Source of the DNA: UJ101 sp965262705
GTDB taxonomy: Bacteria; Bacteroidota; Bacteroidia; Flavobacteriales; UJ101
NCBI GenBank assembly: GCA_965262705.1
Contig: OZ253556.1
Coordinates: forward strand, 372,001 to 436,000
DNA length: 64,000 nucleotides
Direction: 5' to 3'
Under the pieces are notes generated by a model that had not been told where the DNA came from, did not search any database, and saw nothing but the letters and a program-made list of their open reading frames with translations. Made by a program: the position numbers and the translations under genes. Positions 17,826 through 26,255 of the stretch are shown piece by piece (within the stretch, counting starts at the first letter, position 1; every line of letters starts with the position of its first letter).

Positions 17826-18015
17826 GTTCTTCCCCATAGCTTAGAGTAGTTTCACCTTATAGGGTGAAGAGGTTCTTCCTTATAGCTTAGAGCAGTTTCA
17901 CCTTATAGGGTGAAGAGGTTCTTCCCCATAGCTTAGAGCAGTTTCACCTTATAGGGTGAAGAGGTTCTTCCTTATAGCTTAGAGCAGTTTCACCTTATGG
18001 GGTGAAGAGGTTCTT
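17826..18015. repeat. 46-bp minisatellite, four units plus a partial
   Basis: GTTCTTCC starts at 17826, 17872, 17918, 17964 and 18010, an exact 46-base period. Each unit contains AGCTTAGAGCAG and then TTTCACC TTATAG GGTGAAG, an inverted repeat able to form a hairpin. Units alternate CCCCATAGC / CCTTATAGC, giving a 92-base higher-order pattern. No open frame runs through all units in a convincing way. It directly abuts the IS end. Confidence 0.9.
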
Positions 18016-18118
18016 CCCTGTTGTGGCTGCATCGTAATGGATTTTCTGTTTCAAGGAGAGATCTGTTATAAATATATTAATGATATGCAGGCGAAAACGG
18101 AAGACGCTCATAATATTC

Positions 18119-18208
18119 GAGACCGTTGCAGAACACATAAAAAGTATGAAAAAGAAAGCATTTAGCTTGCGCTGACTTACAGTTGTTAAAGTGCTTTTGA
18201 CAACGGCC
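18119..18208 (+). mobile_element. Truncated MITE-like element
   Basis: A complete A end (GAGACCGTTGCAGAACAC) and a mutated B end (TTTTGACAACGGCC), about 90 bp. The middle is replaced by a GCGCTGACTTACAGTT motif, which belongs to the third repeat family of the window. The short open frames across it are not genes. Confidence 0.75.
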
Positions 18209-18257
18209 TAATCGTTTTAGTTTCATAAAATCATTTTTATCGTATATATTACTAATT

Positions 18258-18399
18258 AAGACCGTTGCAAGGTAATGAAGGATTAGATATAAAAAAAGTG
18301 ATACTTCGACTAGGCTCAGTAACCACTTGTCGAAGTAAGGAAGCCGTTTGAAGCTAAATACTTTAGTCCTCATGTTCTTATGTATTCTGCAACGGTCTT
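18258..18399. mobile_element. Chimeric element: IS right end joined to a MITE A end
   Basis: The left 42 bases (AAGACCGTTGCAAGGTAATG...) repeat the inverted right end of the IS at 16452-17820 almost exactly. A TTCGAC palindrome follows, and the right side is a MITE A end (TTCTGCAACGGTCTT). This copy links the MITE family with the IS. Its right end overlaps the last codons of the glycosyltransferase gene at 18378-19652. Confidence 0.8.
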
Positions 18400-19652
18400 A
18401 TCTTTTGGATTTCCGTCAAATATTTTTTTGCCAAATACGTTCTGTCAAAATGTTTTTTAGCATATTCATAGCCATTTTCTCCCATGATTTTCAATTTCTT
18501 AGGTGATAAGTTTAAGCAATATTTTGTGTTTTTTACAATTTCATTAATATTTTCAGGCTCACTGTACATTCCGCATTTTGCTTGTGTTATTAATTCGCGT
18601 GATACGCCGTCAATCAACAGAAAAATAGGTTTTTTACACGCCATATAATCAAATGATTTGTTAGAATAGATGGTTTTAAAAGTATCATTTTTTTTCAAAA
18701 CTGACGCCCCCATATCCGAAGCTAAGATATATTTAAAAACTTCTGTTTTTGAAACCGGAGGCCTGAAAATTATATTACTTAACCCTCGTTTTTCAGCTTC
18801 TTTTTTCCACTGTTCTTTTTTCATTCCGGTGCCGATTAACTGAAAAATAACACGGGTATCCTGTAATTTTTCAGCAGCATCAATCAACTGAATCAAATGA
18901 TTGGCTACACCATGTGCCCCTACATAGGTAATAACAAATTTATCGGTTAGACCCAATTTTTTTCTGAAGCTATCCGCATCAAAATGATTTATGAATTGCT
19001 CAGCCAGGCTAAAATCGGCAGCATTGGGTATCATAATTATTTTTTCGCTCGGAATATTTTTTTCCTCAACTAACTTACGTTTAAAAGCCGGGGTTAAAAC
19101 ATTGATTAATTTTGCTTTTTTGTATATGAAAGATTCAAAACCATAGGCGGCTTTAATCATCCGCTTATGAGTTACTATACCAAGATCAACAGCCGATTCC
19201 GGCCAAAGGTCCCGAACCTCAAACACAAGGGGTTTTCTTTTAAAAACAGATAAGATATATGCAGTAATTCCTATAAAAAGGGGCGGGGAAGTAGCGAGAA
19301 TGATATCATAATCGCTTTTGATTTTGAACATCCCCGCCCAAGTACTCGAAAATACGAAAGAAAAATAGCCCCAAAATCGTCCAAGAAACCCTGCATTATA
19401 TAGCCCGGAGACATGGCAGCGCATGACTTCTACCTGGTTTTGTTGAAGGTTTTTTTTAAACCATTTTCTTTTATATTGTAGTGGTTTCTCAATTCCATTG
19501 GCATGAATCATCCCTGCAATTACCTGTACTTTATGCCCTTGCTGTCGCCATATTTTGGTCATTTCATTAAAGCGAGAACCCCCGTGTGCATCGTCTTCAA
19601 GATAATATTGGTGTAAGAGGAGTATCTTCACAAGCTTATTTTTGTTAAACAT
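18378..19652 (-). CDS. GT4-family glycosyltransferase (WbuB/WcaI-like)
   Basis: 424 residues, GT-B fold. ILLLHQYYLEDDAHGGSRFNEM at the N-terminus and LVFEVRDLWPESAVDLG in the middle are typical of WbuB/WcaI-type capsule or O-antigen glycosyltransferases; the donor-binding C-terminal half has TYVGAHGVANHLIQLIDAAE and NKSFDYMACKKPIF. It overlaps the heparinase-like gene. ATG 19652 gives a 25-base overlap; a GTG at 19631 would give a 4-base GTGA stop/start overlap and begin at VKILLLHQYY, where many homologues start. The last residues RPLQNT and the stop are encoded by the end of the chimeric MITE, so the native C-terminus has been replaced. Confidence 0.88.
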   Translation of the reverse strand: MFNKNKLVKILLLHQYYLEDDAHGGSRFNEMTKIWRQQGHKVQVIAGMIHANGIEKPLQYKRKWFKKNLQQNQVEVMRCHVSGLYNAGFLGRFWGYFSFVFSSTWAGMFKIKSDYDIILATSPPLFIGITAYILSVFKRKPLVFEVRDLWPESAVDLGIVTHKRMIKAAYGFESFIYKKAKLINVLTPAFKRKLVEEKNIPSEKIIMIPNAADFSLAEQFINHFDADSFRKKLGLTDKFVITYVGAHGVANHLIQLIDAAEKLQDTRVIFQLIGTGMKKEQWKKEAEKRGLSNIIFRPPVSKTEVFKYILASDMGASVLKKNDTFKTIYSNKSFDYMACKKPIFLLIDGVSRELITQAKCGMYSEPENINEIVKNTKYCLNLSPKKLKIMGENGYEYAKKHFDRTYLAKKYLTEIQKIRPLQNT

Positions 19653-21520
19653 TTTCTCTCGCTGATTGCTGCATGCAAATTTATACTTTCTTCTTTAATT
19701 CCATAAAAGTTAGATACATAACTTTTTATCTTTTTTAGTGTAAGGGGTTTTCCTTCATTATTCTGAAGCGTTATTTTTAGTTCGCGATCTGCTTTGGGAT
19801 TAAGATGCCAGTTTACCTGAATTTTTCCTTTGAATTGACCAATTATTTCATCTTCAATCCACCACTGATTTTTCCCTTTTTTTTTGGTAATCGTTCGTTT
19901 ATGATAAATATTTCGTCCCAGCTGTTCAAAACCTTTATAAGACATAATTATTTTATATTTATCTTCTTTTCCCTGAATTTCTGCTCTACTTTCTTTAATC
20001 CAATGATACCAAATAAAGCGGTCGCCCTTTTGCATTTGGTTATAATTTTCAACCATTAATGTATTATGAGAGACTGTTCCATTGAAATAATTCATGTTTT
20101 CTTTTGTTGTATTGTATTTATAAGAACCGGCATCCCATAAAATATTGACCCCGTTTACCCAAATATCTACATGCAAATTATCTGCCTGACAAGGGCGGTC
20201 TTTATAACTGCCGCAACGTGTAAAAGTAAGGGTGTTTCCTTCACGAATAAGGTAATATCCTCCTGTGGGAAAACAATAAGTTTTTTCTTTAGGAACGGAT
20301 ATTTGTGTTGATTCTTGTTCAATTCCCAACCAATTTTTTTCTTCTTTCTCGTTTTTATTTACGGTACCGGTGTAATCGATTTTTAATAATGATGCCAATG
20401 CAAATAATTGAGGCTTATAATTTCTATAATGCGTTTCGGATAAAGTAAAAAAAAGTGCGCCGTCATTCGACCCATAGTTGGGTAAATGCCCCGTAATATT
20501 ATCCTGACAAGCGTTTAAAAAACAGACTGAACGCTTAGCTCGTTCATACACGAGAGGGTGAAATAATTCTCCATTTAGTTCTGATAGTCGAATTGCCCAG
20601 GTTAATAGCTGTATAACCACGCGATGATAATTCATAGAAAATTGTAAAAAAGTGCCGTCTTCGTAAATTTGATAAGCAATCTCCTGCTCAAACCATTTTT
20701 TTCCCTGCTTTTTCCATTTTTTTGCATGGGGCATAGTCGGAAAGAGCATAGGAATTAAATACAAAGCTAAAGTTTCGGTAATGGCATGATTGTTCCGAAC
20801 GGCGATTCTGGAAAAATGAATGTTTTGATAAATATGATGGGTTTGCCAATAAATGCTATTCATGATTTTACGAAAAATTTCTTCTGTTAAATAAGTGGAA
20901 TTCTGATAGTAGTATAAGGCAAAAATCCAATTGAAAATTCGTAGTGAAATTTCCTGACTACAATTATAATTAGGTCCTTGATTGAGCGGGTTTTTATCAA
21001 TGAAATCAATAATTTCATTAAAAACCTGTGGAGCACAGTTTTTATCAAAATGAAAATCATAACGCATTAAAACGTATAGAAAAGAAAACCGCGCTTTTTC
21101 CCACACATATTTAATATCCCCGGCTTTCGGGTTTAGATTTTCTATGCTTAGGCTATGTTGTGTAAGGTCATATTGATGATGGGTTTCCGGATGAGTCACC
21201 CAGTCATAATTCTTTCCAAGGTTAAAATCAAACGCGTTAAAAAAAGGGTAAATTCCCCGAGTTATTTTTTTATACGCATTTTTTAACTCCTTTGAAGGAT
21301 TTTTATGAAAATCAAGGCTTTCTTTTCCTTTGAAAAAAAAACGAGTAGAAGAGGCTTTCCACTCAGCCAAAGAAATGAATGATTGAAATGGTGGGTTAAC
21401 AGGAAATTTACGTTGTAAAATTCCTATTCTTTTCTTTAATTCATGCTTCGCTCTAAATGTCATATAACGAAGCCCCATATTGGAGGCGATATGGATTAAA
21501 GGCTTTATTTTTGATAACAT
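19628..21520 (-). CDS. Heparinase II/III-like protein
   Basis: 630 residues. The N-terminal half is an alpha-helical toroid (FNWIFALYYYQNSTYLTEE, NNHAITETLALYLIPMLFP, YQIYEDGTFLQFSMNYHRVV, with the NNH and YHR motifs). The C-terminal half is a beta-sheet domain (FPTGGYYLIREG, DAGSYKYN, NGTVSHNTLMVE). This layout is that of heparinase II/III and alginate-lyase-type polysaccharide lyases. There is no signal peptide, unlike secreted lyases. Together with the GT4 partner this fits cytoplasmic or periplasmic handling of an exopolysaccharide or capsule. It is coupled to the downstream glycosyltransferase gene by overlap. Confidence 0.85.
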   Translation of the reverse strand: MLSKIKPLIHIASNMGLRYMTFRAKHELKKRIGILQRKFPVNPPFQSFISLAEWKASSTRFFFKGKESLDFHKNPSKELKNAYKKITRGIYPFFNAFDFNLGKNYDWVTHPETHHQYDLTQHSLSIENLNPKAGDIKYVWEKARFSFLYVLMRYDFHFDKNCAPQVFNEIIDFIDKNPLNQGPNYNCSQEISLRIFNWIFALYYYQNSTYLTEEIFRKIMNSIYWQTHHIYQNIHFSRIAVRNNHAITETLALYLIPMLFPTMPHAKKWKKQGKKWFEQEIAYQIYEDGTFLQFSMNYHRVVIQLLTWAIRLSELNGELFHPLVYERAKRSVCFLNACQDNITGHLPNYGSNDGALFFTLSETHYRNYKPQLFALASLLKIDYTGTVNKNEKEEKNWLGIEQESTQISVPKEKTYCFPTGGYYLIREGNTLTFTRCGSYKDRPCQADNLHVDIWVNGVNILWDAGSYKYNTTKENMNYFNGTVSHNTLMVENYNQMQKGDRFIWYHWIKESRAEIQGKEDKYKIIMSYKGFEQLGRNIYHKRTITKKKGKNQWWIEDEIIGQFKGKIQVNWHLNPKADRELKITLQNNEGKPLTLKKIKSYVSNFYGIKEESINLHAAISERKCLTKISL

Positions 21521-21529
21521 GTAATTCTG

Positions 21530-22859
21530 TTAATTAGTAATCGTAAAAGATTGCACGGCATAGAATTGCATTACCTCTACTTTAAAAATATAATCATACT
21601 TTGCATTCGTTAAATCAACTTTAGCGGAAATATAATTATTCTTTGCCTGCTCAAAATCATAAGTATTTGCTGAACCTGTCTCAAAACGCTTTTTTGCATA
21701 ATCTAATGCAATTTTGGTCGAAGCAACTGACTTTATAGACGCTTCATATTTTTTTTGGCATTTAATGCATCTATACATAAGCGGGTTCAATGTTTTTTCT
21801 CAATTTGTATTTTTCATTTTCTAAAGTTAATTTACTTCTTTCTTTAGCTAATATGGCACGTTGTGCAGAGACCTTAGTAGCCCAACGATTAAAAATTGGA
21901 CTATTTAAGGAAAAACAAAAAGTGTGATTCCAATTATTTTCTATCTGTTTAAAAAAATTATCATCGTTTCGCAAGTAGACGTTATAATAATTCGTGCCGA
22001 AATTATATCCAATATTTAATCTGGGTAAATAGGCTCCTTTTGAAATTTTTATAGCCTGACTTGCGCTTTCAACTGCAAGCGAAGCGTATTTGATTTCAGG
22101 GCGAATTTGTAAAGCTTTCTCACAAATAACTTTCGGGTCTTCTAAAGATAATTTATCTTGTAAGCCTTTAACAGCTATTGCTTCAACATCAAACGAAGGG
22201 TCGAAAGGCAGTTGTAAAATCTGGGTTAAATTCAATTTAGAGGAACGAATATTATTTTGTGCTTCTACTAATGCTTGTTTAGCGCGGGCAACATTAGCTT
22301 CTGCTTCATAAACCGTCGCTTTAGCCTCCGATCCTTTTTCATAAAGTAATTTAATTCGCTCATACTGCAATTCATTTAATTTCAAGCTAATTTTTGAAAC
22401 GGCTTCTCTTTCTTTAGAAAAAAGTAATTGTAAATAGGCATTAACAATGTTCAGAGAAATATCATTTTTTAATATCTCTATATTGGTATCAGAATAGCTT
22501 TGATCAATCAAACTTTTCTTATCCGTATTTAGATTTTGAAACCCGTTAAAAAGCGTTATGCCAGAAGATAACCCCACATTAAATCTGCTGCTGTTTCCTG
22601 AAGAAGTCGTCCCCAGCGTTGGGTCTCTATAACCTTTTGAAAAGTTAAAATTTTGACTTGTAGCTCCTCTGAAATCCGGTAAAAATGCTCCTTTGCTTCG
22701 TTTGACTTCCTGCCGCTGCGTTTTTGAGTCAATTTCTGCCTGCTTAATCAAAATATTATTTTCTAACGCATATTCAATACATTTTTTTAACGTCCATTTC
22801 TCTTGAGAAAAAAGAAAAAAAGAAAAGAAAAAAAATAAGAAAGAATAAATTTTCATCAT
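21530..22859 (-). pseudogene. TolC-family outer-membrane efflux protein, frameshifted
   Basis: A TolC-like protein in two pieces. The 5' piece (from ATG 22859) has a signal peptide, EKWTLKKCIEYALENNI and coiled-coil repeats, and stops after LRKNIEPAYV at about 21771. The 3' piece resumes in another frame with KKYEASIKSVASTKIALDYA and ends KYDYIFKVEVMQFYAV, the usual TolC C-terminus. At the junction a third frame reads DALNA, which would restore the family's AYVDALNAKKKYEA. The break is therefore best explained by two small indels, an extra TA and a lost A in the A tract at 21750-21757. Combined length is normal. It lies nine bases upstream of the heparinase-like gene. Confidence 0.8.
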
Positions 22860-22894
22860 TTTAGTAAATATCAAAAAATTATTGACCCTTTAAG

Positions 22895-22902
22895 CAAAGA
22901 TA
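22895..22902 (-). promoter_or_regulatory. Candidate -7 element upstream of the TolC-like gene (TATCTTTG)
   Basis: Exact TAnnTTTG on the minus strand, 36 bases before ATG 22859. No TTG at the expected -33 distance was noticed. Confidence 0.35.
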
Positions 22903-23222
22903 GATATTAATTATTATCTGAAGTATTTAGCTTTATTGAGTGAAACCCTATTGCATTATGCAAAAGATAGCTTTTACATATTTGAAAACATGAAAAATAA
23001 TGAAATTTGTATAAATTAGAACGTAGCTAATTTAGCGGGACTTAAATAGCTATTTTAGTCGGACTTACATTGTCGAGCGCCATATTTTATTAGCTTACGT
23101 TGACTTGCAGTTACAAAAAACGATATCTTATACAAACGCATTGAATCCCCATAAATTTATTTATATCTTTGTAATCTTTAATTAAGCGGCACGACAAGAT
23201 TCTGATTTATCCAGATAATAAT
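22903..23222. other. Gene-free spacer
   Basis: About 320 AT-rich bases between the TolC-like gene and the MITE. The only recognisable content is a GTTGACTTGCAGTT motif (about 23098-23111), a member of the short GCTGACTTGCAGTT repeat family, and two short direct repeats around TAGCGGGACTTA / TAGTCGGACTTA (23033-23067). No coding potential was seen. Confidence 0.6.
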
Positions 23223-23227
23223 AAAGT

Positions 23228-23391
23228 GAGACCGTTGCAAAAAGCACTTTAGCAAAAAAATGCAAAGCCCGATAAAAATTAAACACCGGAGCAACCTTTT
23301 GGTTGTGAGGATTTTAATTTTTTGAGAAGGAAGCAGTTTGAAGCTAAATGCTTTCATTTTCACGCTTTTTTATGTATTCTGCAATGGTCTC
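23228..23391 (-). mobile_element. MITE-like element with perfect 5-bp target duplication AAAGT
   Basis: GAGACCGTTGCA ... TGCAATGGTCTC, B-to-A orientation, 164 bp, flanked by AAAGT at 23223-23227 and 23392-23396. It ends only 25 bases before the exbB start codon, so any exbB promoter must lie inside the element, span its edge, or lie far upstream. Confidence 0.9.
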
Positions 23392-23416
23392 AAAGTGCTT
23401 AAAAACAAAAAGCAAT

Positions 23417-24112
23417 ATGAATAATCTGTCAGATACTATACAAAGAGCGAATCAATTACTTGACTCGCCCACCGTCAAAGAACTATCCTTATGGCAAATG
23501 CTTTTTGGGGGTGAGATTGCAGGCACTATTATTATGGGCATTCTTTTTATTTTATTTATCCTAACTATTTATCTTTTTTTTGAACGTTATTTTATTATAA
23601 AGAAAGCCTCAAAAATAGATACTCATTTTATGAATACCATCCGGGACTTTGTTTACGACGGAAAAATTGAATCGGGATTAGACCTGTGTCGCTCTTCTCT
23701 TTCACCTGAAGCTAAAATGATTGAAAAAGGGTTAATGCGTATAGGGCGCCCGTTAGAAGATATTTCACAGGCGATAGAAAATACCGCTAAACTCGAAGTG
23801 TATCAATTAGAGAAACGGCTCAGTACGATGGCAACTATTGCCGGGGCTGCTCCTATGCTGGGATTTCTGGGTACTGTTGTTGGGGTGATTATTGTATTTT
23901 TCAATATTACGCATGCTTCCGGAGGAAATATTAATCCGCAGGATTTAGCCGGAGGATTATTTACTGCTATGGGTACTACTGCGGTAGGTTTAGTGGTTGG
24001 AATTTGTGCCTACGTTGGATATAACTATCTTGTGTCTAAAGTGGATAATACGGTCTACTTATTACAAGCATCCGCAGTTAATTTTCTCGACTTAATTAAT
24101 AAACCGGTATAA
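23417..24112 (+). CDS. exbB: ExbB/TolQ/MotA-family proton channel protein
   Basis: 231 residues from ATG 23417 (MNNLSDTIQRANQLL). A longer frame begins inside the MITE and is rejected. Three membrane segments are visible: TIIMGILFILFILTIYLFFERYF, then AGAAPMLGFLGTVVGVIIVFF, then TTAVGLVVGICAYVGYNYLV, with the conserved GFLGTVVG and GTTAVGL of the family. With ExbD it forms the proton-driven motor that energises TonB or Tol systems. It is the first gene of a three-gene operon, one base from exbD. Confidence 0.93.
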   Translation: MNNLSDTIQRANQLLDSPTVKELSLWQMLFGGEIAGTIIMGILFILFILTIYLFFERYFIIKKASKIDTHFMNTIRDFVYDGKIESGLDLCRSSLSPEAKMIEKGLMRIGRPLEDISQAIENTAKLEVYQLEKRLSTMATIAGAAPMLGFLGTVVGVIIVFFNITHASGGNINPQDLAGGLFTAMGTTAVGLVVGICAYVGYNYLVSKVDNTVYLLQASAVNFLDLINKPV

Positions 24113-24113
24113 A

Positions 24114-24518
24114 ATGGATATAAAAGGAAGAAACAAAATAACCCCTCATTTCAATATGTCATCAATGACGGATATTGTTTTTTTGTTATTGATTTTTTTC
24201 ATTATCACTTCATCTTTCGTAGCGCCTCATGCAATCGAACTACTATTGCCTAAAGGAGAAGGGCAGGTAATAAGAGGTGGAGACGAAGTTTCGATTAGTA
24301 TTACTTCATCCGGAAAATATTATCTGGACAAAAAAGAAATTTCAAGAACAAAAATAGAGACTTCTTTATTGGCGAGATTTCAAAAAACGCCTAATGAAGA
24401 TAGAAAATTAACCATTCGAGCCGAAGAAGGCGTGCCTATTGAGAAAGTAGTGAGGGTTCTGTCCATTGCAAAAAAACATCAATATAAGACCGTATTGGCT
24501 ACACGTCCTGTACAATAA
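24114..24518 (+). CDS. exbD: ExbD/TolR-family biopolymer transport protein
   Basis: 134 residues. The cytoplasmic N-terminus is followed by one membrane helix, MTDIVFLLLIFFIITSSF, carrying the Asp that moves protons in the ExbD/TolR family. The periplasmic domain has the usual pattern (ISITSSGKYYLDKKEI, LTIRAEEGVPIEKVVRVL). One base separates it from exbB and six bases from tonB. It should assemble with the ExbB channel in the inner membrane. Confidence 0.94.
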   Translation: MDIKGRNKITPHFNMSSMTDIVFLLLIFFIITSSFVAPHAIELLLPKGEGQVIRGGDEVSISITSSGKYYLDKKEISRTKIETSLLARFQKTPNEDRKLTIRAEEGVPIEKVVRVLSIAKKHQYKTVLATRPVQ

Positions 24519-24524
24519 GAAAAA

Positions 24525-25361
24525 ATGAGTACTTCAACCGAAAAAAAAGCGCAACGAAAAAGCAGTCTGCTTACCCTTATTATAACGATATTTTTTCTAA
24601 CTGCATTATTTTTTTTAAAATTTAAATATTACGACCCTCCCATAGAAGATGCTATAGTCATTAATTTCGGCTATGATCGTCAAGGTAAAACAACAGAGGA
24701 AACAACTGATTCAAAGAATAGTAAATGGCCTGAAAGCCAGACGGAAGAAAGTAAATCGACAATTAGAAATACCCCGGTTATTACACAAAAAGAAAAGTCG
24801 CCGGTCATTATTCCTCCCTCAGAAAAAAAGCACTCTCTTGAGAAAAAAAAAGCGAAAAATATTCAAAAAATAAAAAATCCTGATAAGAAGGATAATACAA
24901 AGAATAATCGATCAACTTCCCCTAAGAAAGAACAACAAAAATTAGACGCTCGATTAGGAAAATTGAGAACAGTCTTAAAAGGAAAAGGGAAAACCCCGTC
25001 TACAGGCGATGGAAAAGAGGCTAATATAGGAAATAAAGGAATTCTGGAAGGGCTTCCAGATACTCAAAATTACGAAGGGTCTATTGCACAGGGAACAAGA
25101 AAACTGATTAATCGCCCGGCTATACCCGATTTTAATCAATGCCCAAACAATGAATATGGAAAACTGGTCGTTTCATATAAGGTAAACGCTCAGGGTAATG
25201 TAATCCATAATAGCGTTATATTCAACAGTGTAGGGACGAATATTATTGTAAATTCATGTATTAAGCAATTAATTAAGCGTTATTTGTTTCAGTTGAAATA
25301 CGAATCGAGTAAAAAAGATTTTGAAACAACCTCTCAAACCTTTAATATAATGCCTCAATAA
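24525..25361 (+). CDS. tonB: TonB-like energy transducer
   Basis: 278 residues. One N-terminal membrane anchor (SSLLTLIITIFFLTALFFLKF), a long Lys/Ser/Glu-rich and Pro-containing periplasmic linker (residues about 50-165), and a C-terminal domain (RPAIPDFNQCPNNEYGKLVVSYKVNAQGNV) of the TonB-C type. It passes ExbBD energy to outer-membrane receptors such as the one at the start of the window. The linker is rich in Lys instead of the classic Pro-Glu/Pro-Lys repeats. Operon position after exbD supports the role. A MITE begins four bases after the stop. Confidence 0.85.
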   Translation: MSTSTEKKAQRKSSLLTLIITIFFLTALFFLKFKYYDPPIEDAIVINFGYDRQGKTTEETTDSKNSKWPESQTEESKSTIRNTPVITQKEKSPVIIPPSEKKHSLEKKKAKNIQKIKNPDKKDNTKNNRSTSPKKEQQKLDARLGKLRTVLKGKGKTPSTGDGKEANIGNKGILEGLPDTQNYEGSIAQGTRKLINRPAIPDFNQCPNNEYGKLVVSYKVNAQGNVIHNSVIFNSVGTNIIVNSCIKQLIKRYLFQLKYESSKKDFETTSQTFNIMPQ

Positions 25362-25364
25362 CTT

Positions 25365-25549
25365 GAGACCGTTGCAAAAAGCACTTTAGCAAAAAAATGC
25401 AACGCCCGAGAACTGCAAGTCAGCGTTAGCTAAAAATTAAATACCGGCGCAACCTTTGGGTTGTGAGGATTTTAATTTTTTGAGAAGGAAGCAGTTTGAA
25501 GCTAAATGCTTTCTTTTTTATACTTTTTTATGTGTTCTAAAACGGTCTC
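25365..25549 (-). mobile_element. MITE-like element with a nested GCTGACTTGCAGTT-family insertion
   Basis: B-to-A orientation; left end GAGACCGTTGCA, right end mutated (TAAAACGGTCTC). Flanks AACTT and ATCTT match at four of five bases. At 25411-25434 an AACTGCAAGTCAGCGTTAGC segment interrupts the standard GCCCGATAAAAATTAAA junction. It is an insertion of the third repeat family inside the MITE. Confidence 0.85.
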
Positions 25550-25654
25550 ATCTTGCATAAAGCCCCCTCTAACTCTCGCTGACGGACAGTTAATTCCCTT
25601 TTAGCGCCGCATATTATAAGACGAAATGCTTCTTGAAACCTTCTCATCTTTTTT

Positions 25655-25764
25655 GGGCGTTCCCGTCTGACGGTGTTCGGGCTATCTGCTTTATCTTTTT
25701 CTTAGAGCAGAGTGCCGCCGCCCTAAGAAAAAGGATACCGCTCCTATCCCTAACGCTCAGCCCA
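25655..25764 (-). ncRNA. Flavo-1-like structured RNA element (copy 2, divergent)
   Basis: On the minus strand it carries GAGCGTTAGGGATAGGAGCG, the CTTTTTCTTAG...CTAAGAAAAAG hairpin, a GATAGCCCG-like segment and GGGAACGCCC. Relative to copies 1, 3 and 4 the hairpin has a matched change (TTGG/CCAA to TTAG/CTAA), as expected for a conserved stem. It lies in the roughly 890-base gene-free region between tonB and the helicase. Confidence 0.58.
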
Positions 25765-25846
25765 CAAACCCCTTCAACTTTCTTGTATAAGCAAATATAA
25801 CCGATAAAAATATTTTTCCTAACTGACGCAGCAAAATTTATTTGTA

Positions 25847-26134
25847 GAGACTTTTGCAAAATGCTTGTATTGAGTTTGTCGAAATGCACTTTAACAAAAA
25901 AATGCTTGTATTGAGCTTGCTGAAATGCAACGCTTGATAAAAATTAAATACCGAAACAACCTTTTGATTGCGATGATTTTAACTTTCGGTAGCTGAGTTT
26001 GTCGAAGCTTTGAGATAGTTGTTGATTAGGGAAGCAGTTTGAAGTTAACTGAACTGAAAGTCAGCAAAGCTAAAGGTCTTTTATTGTGAGTTTGATACAA
26101 TTTTTAAAACCTTGCAACGCAGGCTAAGGGTCTC
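25847..26134 (-). mobile_element. Strongly degenerate MITE-like element with several insertions
   Basis: GAGACTTTTGCA near the left edge and AAGGGTCTC at the right. Interior blocks AACGCTTGATAAAAATTAAA and GGAAGCAGTTTGAAG are those of a B-to-A MITE. Two TTGTATTGAGYTTG-type micro-insertions, a TTTGTCGAAGCTTTGAGATA insertion and an AACTGAAAGTCAGCAAAGC motif account for its 288-base length. The remaining 120 bases to the helicase gene show no further feature. Confidence 0.6.
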
Positions 26135-26255
26135 AAGAAAATATTTACCTTTGCGGTCTCTTTATATCCATTACATTCGTTTGAGACGATGTAAGTGTTC
26201 AATAATCTTTACAAATAAAGAATAAAATAAACTACGAGAAATAAAAAAACAAACC

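Noticed and set aside
17826..18015. CRISPR array
   Set aside because: The 46-bp units follow each other without unique spacers, and no cas gene is in the window.
18077..18373. 98-residue frame over the repeats at 18.1-18.4 kb
   Set aside because: It crosses two MITE copies and has no protein-like composition of its own.
18119..18399. tRNA or rRNA genes in repeat regions
   Set aside because: No cloverleaf or conserved rRNA segment was seen; the hairpins are explained by MITE ends and palindromes.
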